Shown piece after piece: positions 7,270-12,723 of a DNA stretch of 12,723 nucleotides (its first letter is position 1; each line of letters begins with the position of its first letter). The notes below the pieces were generated by a model. The model saw nothing but the letters and a program-made list of their open reading frames with translations, ran no database searches and was not told the origin of the DNA. Source of the DNA: Bacteroidaceae bacterium (GTDB lineage: Bacteria > Bacteroidota > Bacteroidia > Bacteroidales > Bacteroidaceae); the NCBI GenBank assembly GCA_900770705.1, contig CAAGLF010000010.1:1-12723 (forward strand), read 5' to 3'. A program made the position numbers and the translations under genes.

Positions 7270-7325
7270 AGTCCGATGGTATACTTCTTCTCATAACAAT
7301 AAACATATATAGGATGATATATAAC

Positions 7326-8180
7326 CTATACTAAAGGCTTCATTTCCTGTTTTATACGACCAATCAAGTCCACAAGCGTTGTAAGATTATATACATTAGG
7401 AATAATATAGAACGCCTCCTCCAACTTACTCTTGGCTTTTTCCCAGCCTTTTCCATCTGTAATCCAGACGAACTCAAATCCATCCACAGAGTTTATCTTG
7501 GGGGATAATTCCGAATATGCACGTGCCACTTCGTTAAGTTTTGAGCCTCCTCCGCTATAGAAATTGACCTCTATCAAATACCTTTTCACCGAGGTTTCAA
7601 TAACAAAATCGAAACGTTTCTTGTCTTCGCCTAAAACCCGTAGTTCCGTGTAGGTGTCCGAATAGACTTCCCGTTGATAAGATATATGCTGACTGTCAAA
7701 GAGTCGGGCTACGGCTGTCTCCATCTGATGTCCACTTCTATTTTTCCTTGCATTGGTATCAAGCCCTGTTTCAACACCAAAAACGTAATCTACGAGGTTC
7801 GTTATCCGCTTGTTCCGAAGGACCTCGCCCAAACCCGTTTTTTCCACATACTCAATTACACCCTCCACATCCGCGAAATAGTGTTCTACCAGTTGGAATT
7901 CGCCCTTGCTGTTCATCACTTGTTTCTTGTCCTTCTTGCGTACTGCAATCAATATATCCAGGACCTCGAATACTTTGGGATTATCGTCCCAAAGTTTACG
8001 TAATGCCAAATCCATATTTTCCTGTCCAATCAGATAGTTCAACTGATGGAGTTTCATACTGATTACATCCACGTTTTCTGCTATTTTTCTAAAGTCACAG
8101 AAGAAATCAAGCGTCGCATTCGTTTCTTTCAGTTGAGACATAAAAATCTCAAAATCTTCTTTGGTATGGTTTCTCATCAT
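7326..8180 (-). CDS. dpnB: DpnII/MboI-type restriction endonuclease (GATC)
   Basis: A 284-residue type II endonuclease of the DpnII family, which cuts unmethylated GATC. Family blocks visible are GLDTNARKNRSGHQMET (139-155), KKRFDFVIE (187-195) and YLIEVNFYSGGGSKLNE (201-217). The D191 and E204-V-N206 positions look like a PD-(D/E)xK-type centre with Asn in place of the usual Lys; that assignment is inference. The reading frame is unbroken and of family length. Its ATG (8180) overlaps the dpnM stop as ATGA, so the two are translationally coupled; a second ATG follows immediately. The order methylase, endonuclease, second methylase matches the MboI operon, whereas the pneumococcal DpnII operon has the two methylases adjacent. 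Confidence 0.92.
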   Translation of the reverse strand: MMRNHTKEDFEIFMSQLKETNATLDFFCDFRKIAENVDVISMKLHQLNYLIGQENMDLALRKLWDDNPKVFEVLDILIAVRKKDKKQVMNSKGEFQLVEHYFADVEGVIEYVEKTGLGEVLRNKRITNLVDYVFGVETGLDTNARKNRSGHQMETAVARLFDSQHISYQREVYSDTYTELRVLGEDKKRFDFVIETSVKRYLIEVNFYSGGGSKLNEVARAYSELSPKINSVDGFEFVWITDGKGWEKAKSKLEEAFYIIPNVYNLTTLVDLIGRIKQEMKPLV

Positions 8181-9142
8181 ATTACGATGTTTAAGGATTG
8201 TTGTTCATTCTCATAGTTACAGATGAGGAGTTCCGATAGTTTTCCCCGTTTGCTTCCTATGGCATTAACGGAACGTGTAGCATATACCCTGTGAATATGA
8301 AAGCCACTGTATAGTCTTTCAAAGAAAAAATCCCGTGAATCTTGACTTGAACAGTCAGAGTTACTAAGCATCCATAAGCAGTCTTTCCGTCTCGACAAGG
8401 TACGACAATACTCGGCAAGGTCACATTGTCTGACATCATCAAACACCTCTTTTACATAAGAATTAAAGGAAGAGGTGGCACTAATCGGGCGATATGGTGG
8501 GTCAAAGTAGATAAAGTTCAGAGTGGCCCTATCTAAATAGTGGATTGTTTGCATAAAATCTCCGTTGACAATCTGCACTTTGTATCGATTCAGCAATTCA
8601 CTATCGGCATAGATCACAGCCTCATCGCAAATTGTCGGATTAGCATAACGGCCAAAAGGTACATTGAACTTTCCTTTCGCATTCTCACGATACAATCCAT
8701 TAAAGCAAGTCTTATTCAGGAATATCAACTGTGCAGTCTTATCCACGGCATCCACTGTTTCCTCGTTGTACTGCTGCCTAATTGACAGATAAAAATCCTT
8801 ACGCGAGTCCTCCCTTCGGATAGACTTATACTCAGTTTCCATCAGTCTCAGTGTACTAACAAGCCGTTCCGGATGTTCTTTTACCACAAGGTAAGCCCCC
8901 ATTAGATGTGGATTGATATCATTGACAACGGCTGTTTCTATCCAAGGAAACCGCTGAAGCATATAGAACAACATTGCACCTCCCCCAACGAAAGGCTCTA
9001 TATAGATGAACTTTTCATCGTATAGTTGGCTAGGCAATACCTCCTCAAACTGAGAAAGTAGCTGTCCTTTTCCCCCAACCCATTTCAAGAAAGGCTTGGC
9101 AATGCTGGTTCTTTCCTTTGTCGTTCTCATTATCTTTCCCAT
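8177..9142 (-). CDS. dpnM: Dam/DpnM-type adenine-N6 DNA methyltransferase (GATC)
   Basis: A class-alpha DNA adenine methylase of 321 residues (317 from the alternative start). The AdoMet-binding segments PFLKWVGGKGQL (17-28) and FVGGGAM (51-57) come first, then the Dam-family LNKTCFNGLYREN (142-153), and the catalytic motif DPPYRP (214-219). Together with its DpnII-family partner this makes GATC the near-certain target. Two starts are possible. ATG 9142 gives MGKIMRTT. ATG 9130 gives MRTTKERT, has GGGAAAG a few bases upstream, and overlaps the stop of the upstream broken toxin frame as TAATG. The second could be the true start through translational coupling. No promoter box is visible directly upstream; the nearest is at 9618-9625. 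Confidence 0.93.
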   Translation of the reverse strand: MGKIMRTTKERTSIAKPFLKWVGGKGQLLSQFEEVLPSQLYDEKFIYIEPFVGGGAMLFYMLQRFPWIETAVVNDINPHLMGAYLVVKEHPERLVSTLRLMETEYKSIRREDSRKDFYLSIRQQYNEETVDAVDKTAQLIFLNKTCFNGLYRENAKGKFNVPFGRYANPTICDEAVIYADSELLNRYKVQIVNGDFMQTIHYLDRATLNFIYFDPPYRPISATSSFNSYVKEVFDDVRQCDLAEYCRTLSRRKDCLWMLSNSDCSSQDSRDFFFERLYSGFHIHRVYATRSVNAIGSKRGKLSELLICNYENEQQSLNIVI

Positions 9143-9420
9143 AATTTCACTCGCTTATCACCATAATGGCCGCAGGCCGATAGCGCCAGTAGCAGTACCT
9201 CGTGGTCATGGATTCCATAGGCGGGGCGGTGCTTCTTCGTGAGGAAGCGCGTCCACTGGCCGCCACGACCACCCTGCAGACGGTAGGGATGGCCTGCGAT
9301 GGTGGCGGGGTGTTACACGATTTTGCGCAGCAGATTCCATACTTTCCGGTCGTCTGCGGGGTCTCTCTTCGCCAGCGTAGCCAGATGCCTTGCGTTCTCC
9401 ACGCTCGATTTGCGCCCTGG
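9130..9420 (-). pseudogene. Broken YoeB-type toxin gene
   Basis: One minus-strand frame reads as a YoeB/Txe-like toxin interrupted by TAA at 9313-9315. Before the stop it reads ARHLATLAKRDPADDRKVWN followed by LLRKIV. After it come HPATIAGHPYRLQGGRGGQW, TRFLTKKHRPAYGIHDHEVL and LLALSACGHYGDK. This follows the family plan: HPYTG-like segment, Leu-x-Gly, (G)xWSRRI-like segment, KKHRLVY-like segment, beta strand, and terminal GHY(GDK). The typical C-terminal Lys falls at 9154-9156; seven extra residues then run to a TAA (9130-9132) that overlaps a dpnM ATG. There is no credible start codon in frame. GC content is like the flanking chromosome up to about 9160 and drops beyond it. The family assignment is from remembered motifs and needs a profile search. 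Confidence 0.6.
9149..9161 (+). repeat. Right copy of the 13-base direct repeat flanking the R-M cassette
   Basis: ACTCGCTTATCAC matches 6285-6297 at 11 of 13 positions. This copy lies in the codons for the GDKRV residues at the end of the broken toxin frame, exactly where base composition changes from host-like to AT-rich. Confidence 0.35.
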
Positions 9421-9595
9421 CTTCGCGGGGCATTGCACAGAGTTCTTCCCGTTTCATCAGCGTTTCGCCCCTTTTCTTTTCGGCAACGACGCGGCGGATG
9501 TAGCGGGAGATGCGGCGGAGCTGGCTCTCGTCCCGGGCGATATGCCCGTCTGGGCGGGGTATGTCGGCTGTCGGTTGTGCGGCGGTTGTGGCCAC
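9365..9595 (-). pseudogene. Remnant of the antitoxin partner
   Basis: A second minus-strand frame, from a GTG at 9595 or an ATG (9455-9457), contains ISRYIRRVVAEKKRGETLMK followed by REELCAMPREARAQIERGER. This helical, charged pattern resembles the antitoxin-like proteins that precede YoeB toxins in Bacteroidetes. After KASGYAGEE the frame dissolves into Arg/Pro-rich sequence and overlaps the toxin frame over a long stretch, which an intact pair would not do. A frameshift or deletion between the two genes is the simplest reading. The identity rests mainly on position and is tentative. Confidence 0.35.
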
Positions 9596-9617
9596 AGTCT
9601 TGCGGTGTTCTACGGCG

Positions 9618-9625
9618 CAAAGATA
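9618..9625 (-). promoter_or_regulatory. -7 box of the toxin-antitoxin remnant, possible promoter of the R-M operon
   Basis: TATCTTTG on the minus strand matches TAnnTTTG. At the -33 position (20-base spacer) the sequence is GTG rather than TTG. I see no other TAnnTTTG box on this strand between here and dpnM, so read-through from this point is the only visible source of transcription for the methylase and endonuclease. The leader would be close to 490 bases. Confidence 0.5.
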
Positions 9626-9638
9626 CGGAAAATCCGTA
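9624..9638. promoter_or_regulatory. Inverted repeat over the promoter, possible operator
   Basis: TACGGA (9624-9629) and TCCGTA (9633-9638) are perfect reverse complements around AAA. The repeat begins inside the -7 box and fills much of the spacer, where a toxin-antitoxin autorepressor would be expected to bind. A GATC site (9639-9642) follows it directly, still inside the spacer. Confidence 0.4.
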
Positions 9639-9665
9639 GATCGGGCACGTTTTCGTATATGATAA

Positions 9666-9701
9666 GGAGTGGAGAGGGCCCGGCTGTGCTCTCTCCACTC
9701 C
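9666..9701 (-). terminator. Hairpin after the dipeptidyl-peptidase gene, probable terminator
   Basis: GGAGTGGAGAG (9666-9676) pairs perfectly with CTCTCCACTCC (9691-9701), an 11-base stem with a 14-base loop. On the minus strand it lies 23 bases after the dipeptidyl-peptidase stop and is followed by TTATCATATACG, a poor T run. It probably ends the upstream gene, perhaps inefficiently. Confidence 0.5.
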
Positions 9702-9723
9702 CTTGTTCCGGTGTCTGCCGGTG

Positions 9724-11739
9724 TCAGTCGTTGACGTCGGGCAGGGTATTGTAGTCGCGGCTGTAGCGCAACATCTGTGCGTCGTAGGCTTCGGAGTAGT
9801 CTATGGTGACGTCGGTGATGTTGCCTTGCGGGTCTTTCTGTGCGTGGTATACGGGGTTGATGAAGCCCTTGTAGGGGGCGAGGTGCAGCTTTTCATAGCG
9901 TTGCAGCACCTCGGCGTGGAGTGCGGGGTCTACTTTCACGCCGTAGTCTTCCACCAGTCTCCGGGCTGCCTCGAAGTCTCCTTCGCTCTTGATTCGCTGT
10001 ACTTCGGCGAGGAGTTGTCCGAAGAGGTGGCGGAGTTTCCCGTAGTCGTTGATACGCACGTAGGTTTTTCCCTTGCGCTTGATGAGTTCCACCACGCGTT
10101 CGTCTGCGCCTTTTTCGAGTACCCAGTGGGCGATGAGTGCGCGGTTTCGCATATGTGCTTCCTCTATGGTTGAGCCGGGCTTCAGGCGCACGAGCTGTGT
10201 GATGAGGCCGTTCTGCATATAGGTGTAGTACTGGCTCTTGTAGGCATCGTCGGCGGGTGTCAGTCCGAGTTCGCGCAGTTTGGGGTCTGCCACGTAGTAG
10301 AGTCCGAAGAGGTCGGCCCGTGCTTCCTCGATGGTGGAGCCATAGGCGCGCAGTGTGTCGGGATCTGTTCCGGGCAGCAGGCGTCCGCTGCCGTGTCCAA
10401 GGCACTCATGCAGGTCGGTATGCAGGTCGTCACATTGGTCTCCATAACGGCGGATGAGCTCACGGGTGGGCTCGTCGATGACGAACTCGCGGTCCATTCC
10501 GTTGCCGTGGGCGGCCTTGGCGTAGGCATCGGTCAGGTTGGCTATGGTGACGCTCTTGCTTCCGTATTCGCGGCGCACCCAGTCGCTGTTGGGCAGGTTT
10601 ATGCCGATGGCTGTGCTTGGGTAGAGGTCACCGGCCAGTATGGCGGCTGTAATCACCTTGGCCGATATGCCTTTGCATTCGCTCTTTTTGAAGCGGGGGT
10701 CGACTGGGCTGTGGTCTTCGAACCACTGTGCATTGGCCGAGAGTTTCTTGGTCCGCTCGGTGGCTGCGATGTTCTTGAAGTTGACGATGCTCTCCCACGA
10801 GGCCTTCATGCCCAGCGGGTCGCCGTAGCTTTCGGTGAAGCCGCACACGAAGTCCACCAGGCTTTCGGTGTCGCGCAGCCAGTGGATGCTGTAGTTGTCG
10901 AAGGTTCTCAGGTCTCCTGTGCGGTAGAATTCCACCAGACGGTCGATGACGGTCTGCTGTTCTTCGGTGCAGGCATAGGGGCGTGCCAGGAGCAGATAGT
11001 GCACGATGCGGTCGATAGCGGGGCCGTAGAGTCCTCCCGACCGCCACACGCGTTCCTCGAGCTGGCCGAACTCGTCGCGTACAAGCCGACTGTTCATACC
11101 GTTCATTATGGGCCGGGGATCGGCTGCGGGCTTGCGGCTCTTGTAGAACTCTTCGGCTTCCTGCTGGGTTATGCCGGGTGCATAGTAGTTGGCGGCAGAG
11201 GTAAGCACGAGGTCTTCTCCGTCTTTTTGATTGGTGCGCATGGGCATCACGTCGGGGTTGAACACGAAGTTCATTATCTCTTCCGACAGCGACGTGCCTA
11301 TGGCTTGTAGGGCGTCTGCGAACCAGTCGCGGCTGAATCCGGGTTCAAATTTCTCGCTTCCATAGTGGTGATGGGGCCCGGAGGAGAACCAGAATCGCTT
11401 CAGGTAGACCTCGAAGGCGCGGAAGTCCGGACAGTTGCGGTCGCCCTTGTAGCCTGTGTAGAGGCTTTCCATCGCCCTGCGCAGGCGCAGGTTGTAGCGT
11501 CCGTTTTGGTCGAAGAGTATGTCCCGTCCCTGCAAGGCTGCCTCGGAGAGGTAGTAGATGAATGTCTTTTCGCGCAGGGAGAGCTGTTCGAATCCCTCCA
11601 CTTTGTAGCGAAGCATCTGGATGTCTGCAAAGCTCTCGTCGGTGTAGCGGAAGCTGTCGTCGGCCTGAGCCAGGGCTCCCGTGGCGCCACACAGGGTGGC
11701 TGCTGTGGTTAGCATCATAGTTTGAATGGCTTTTTTCAT
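9724..11739 (-). CDS. Secreted dipeptidyl-peptidase III (M49 metallopeptidase)
   Basis: A 671-residue zinc exopeptidase that releases dipeptides from the N-termini of short peptides. The M49 zinc motif is present as HECLGH (444-449), the same variant with Cys as in the Bacteroides thetaiotaomicron enzyme, and the second motif is EEARAD (471-476) with Glu472 as the expected third zinc ligand. Length and spacing match the bacterial family. The N-terminus MKKAIQTMMLTTAATLCGAT, continuing to GALA, is a signal peptide with cleavage likely after residue 24, so the enzyme should act in the periplasm on peptides taken up or released there. The ATG at 11739 is chosen because of this signal; the frame stays open far upstream but that part is antisense-like sequence of the phosphatase gene. 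It starts 95 bases after the phosphatase with no promoter box between, so cotranscription is likely. Confidence 0.93.
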   Translation of the reverse strand: MKKAIQTMMLTTAATLCGATGALAQADDSFRYTDESFADIQMLRYKVEGFEQLSLREKTFIYYLSEAALQGRDILFDQNGRYNLRLRRAMESLYTGYKGDRNCPDFRAFEVYLKRFWFSSGPHHHYGSEKFEPGFSRDWFADALQAIGTSLSEEIMNFVFNPDVMPMRTNQKDGEDLVLTSAANYYAPGITQQEAEEFYKSRKPAADPRPIMNGMNSRLVRDEFGQLEERVWRSGGLYGPAIDRIVHYLLLARPYACTEEQQTVIDRLVEFYRTGDLRTFDNYSIHWLRDTESLVDFVCGFTESYGDPLGMKASWESIVNFKNIAATERTKKLSANAQWFEDHSPVDPRFKKSECKGISAKVITAAILAGDLYPSTAIGINLPNSDWVRREYGSKSVTIANLTDAYAKAAHGNGMDREFVIDEPTRELIRRYGDQCDDLHTDLHECLGHGSGRLLPGTDPDTLRAYGSTIEEARADLFGLYYVADPKLRELGLTPADDAYKSQYYTYMQNGLITQLVRLKPGSTIEEAHMRNRALIAHWVLEKGADERVVELIKRKGKTYVRINDYGKLRHLFGQLLAEVQRIKSEGDFEAARRLVEDYGVKVDPALHAEVLQRYEKLHLAPYKGFINPVYHAQKDPQGNITDVTIDYSEAYDAQMLRYSRDYNTLPDVND

Positions 11740-11834
11740 TGTATGTTTTGAGTTGGTTTTCTGCGATGAATGGGGTGGCTGCGGGGAGTGCCGCTGCGGG
11801 GCGACGCTGCCTGCTGCCTCTGGGCTGCCCGTCT

Positions 11835-12542
11835 TCAGGGCTGCAGTCCGATGGTGTCGTAGTCCGCCAGCAGGGCCACGTGGGGATACCGGGCCAGCGC
11901 TTCGGCCGGATGTACGCCTTTGCAGACGCCCACGTAGGGCACGCCTGCGGCCTGTGCTGCGGCGCCGTCCACGGGGTTGTCGCCGAAGTAGAGGGCTTCG
12001 GCAGGCTGCACACGGCTGTGGCGGAGGACATAGCGCAGGCCTTCGGGCGAGGGCTTGGGCTCGCATACGTGCTCGAGTCCTACAATGAGGGGGAATGCGT
12101 CGGCCAGCTGTTCGGCCTCGATGGTGCGGCGTATGACGGCAGCTTCCTTCGTACTGACGATGGCGCAGGGGCAACCTCGGGCTGCCAGCAGGCGCACGAA
12201 GCGGGCTGCATCGGGGAAGAAGCGGGTATGCTCGGCCATACCGGGGCGGCAGATGGCCTTGAACTCCATCCGCAGCCGGTGCACTTCGTCGGGATCGGTG
12301 AGGCCGGTCATCAGGGTGAGCGAGGCCTCCACGGTCATGCCGATGGTGCTGCGTATCAGCTGTTCCGGCGGCAGGGGCAGGCCGTTGCGGCTGAGCACTT
12401 CGCGGTAGCTCTGCACGATCCAGGGGCTGCCGTCGGCCAGTGTCAGGTCGAAGTCGAAGATACAAAGCCGTACTTTCCGGCCGAACAGTGCCACGGCTGA
12501 GGGGCGGAGGAGGTTTTCCTTACTATTGCATATATCATTCAT
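11835..12542 (-). CDS. HAD-superfamily hydrolase, phosphoglycolate-phosphatase-like
   Basis: A 235-residue HAD subfamily I phosphatase. The four HAD motifs are in order: FDFDLTLAD (29-37, nucleophile Asp30 and acid Asp32), IVST (128-131), the Lys of EPKPSPEG (161-168), and GDNPVD (187-192). The helical cap lies between motifs I and II, about 45-105, as in Pgp and beta-phosphoglucomutase relatives. The substrate cannot be told from the sequence. ATG 12542 (MNDICNSK) is chosen over an upstream TTG two codons earlier. It is followed on the same strand by dipeptidyl-peptidase III. No strong promoter box is visible in the 180 bases upstream, which contain a tandem repeat. Confidence 0.88.
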   Translation of the reverse strand: MNDICNSKENLLRPSAVALFGRKVRLCIFDFDLTLADGSPWIVQSYREVLSRNGLPLPPEQLIRSTIGMTVEASLTLMTGLTDPDEVHRLRMEFKAICRPGMAEHTRFFPDAARFVRLLAARGCPCAIVSTKEAAVIRRTIEAEQLADAFPLIVGLEHVCEPKPSPEGLRYVLRHSRVQPAEALYFGDNPVDGAAAQAAGVPYVGVCKGVHPAEALARYPHVALLADYDTIGLQP

Positions 12543-12608
12543 TGTCAATGTGTTTCATCGTTTCAAGCCTCATCTGCGGCTTGTGCTGCCGACAGTAATG
12601 GGAATGGT

Positions 12609-12696
12609 GGGGCCCATTGTGGCCGACGATGGGGCCCACCATCGGCGATGTTGAGGCCCATTATTGGCAAAGATGGGGCCCGGTTTCCCCGCAACT
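12609..12696. repeat. Degenerate 22-base tandem repeat with GGGGCCC core
   Basis: Three successive 22-base units begin at 12609, 12631 and 12653 with GGGGCCCA, GGGGCCCA and GAGGCCCA. A fourth beginning at 12675 matches only over GGGGCCC. Units 1 and 3 agree at 16 of 22 positions, units 2 and 3 at 15. The core is self-complementary, and unit 2 with its left border forms a hairpin, CGATGG (12627-12632) with CCATCG (12639-12644). The repeat starts 66 bases upstream of the phosphatase start codon, and the rest of the window end (12697-12723) holds nothing recognisable. Confidence 0.6.
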
Positions 12697-12723
12697 GCGC
12701 GGCAATTCCCCCGCCGACGGACG

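Noticed and set aside
9365..9595. Fragment of a REP-associated (IS200-like) transposase
   Set aside because: The segment GHIARDESQLRRISRYI briefly resembles one, but nothing else of the transposase is present, and the link to the following toxin remnant explains it better.
9202..9639. Plus-strand ORF of 145 codons in the toxin-antitoxin remnant
   Set aside because: Cys/Arg-rich with no family pattern; the minus strand of the same stretch carries recognisable toxin motifs.
11740..12465. Open frame upstream of the dipeptidyl-peptidase start
   Set aside because: It is Arg/Pro-rich out-of-frame sequence of the HAD phosphatase gene; the signal peptide at 11739 marks the true start.
12609..12696. 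CRISPR array
   Set aside because: Units are contiguous and degenerate, with no unique spacers and no cas genes.

Overview
The window looks like a Bacteroidales chromosome, probably from the Prevotella/Bacteroides side of the order, with a GC content a little above half. The purM, phoH-like and secreted dipeptidyl-peptidase III proteins read like their Bacteroidales forms. Several genes are preceded by the Bacteroidetes promoter pattern (TAnnTTTG at -7, in two cases with TTG exactly 20 bases upstream). No rRNA, tRNA, CRISPR array or intact insertion sequence was found.

Layout. 1-267: a strong rho-independent terminator for a gene left of the window, then about 200 bases with four small hairpins. 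268-1266 (-): PhoH-family ATPase. 1267-1508: divergent promoter region and a leader hairpin. 1509-2345 (+): membrane-anchored M15-peptidase-like (DUF5715-type) protein. 2470-3174 (+): Crp/Fnr-type regulator. A bidirectional terminator separates it from purM (3269-4438, -). Upstream of purM on the same strand lie lemA and a TPM-domain protein with a zinc ribbon and Gly-rich tail, which has a clear promoter at 6216-6246.

6240-9160 is a visibly AT-richer insert holding a complete DpnII/MboI-type restriction-modification system for GATC, transcribed on the minus strand in the order dpnM (Dam-like methylase), endonuclease, dpnA-like second methylase. It sits directly behind the remains of a YoeB-type toxin-antitoxin module (9130-9595). 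The broken toxin frame ends in a TAATG overlap with a dpnM start codon. The only promoter I can see for the cassette is that of the dead module; it carries an inverted repeat and a GATC site inside its spacer. An imperfect 13-base direct repeat brackets the cassette. GATC is scarce in the window: 18 sites counted by eye, against roughly 49 expected by composition.

9724-12542 (-): a HAD phosphatase followed by secreted dipeptidyl-peptidase III, probably one transcription unit. Upstream of the phosphatase, at the window's right end, is a degenerate 22-base tandem repeat built on a GGGGCCC core.

The most interesting region is 6271-9642: a restriction-modification cassette that may have captured, and may methylate, the promoter of a toxin-antitoxin locus. 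The housekeeping genes either side (purine synthesis, RNA metabolism, envelope) look ordinary.
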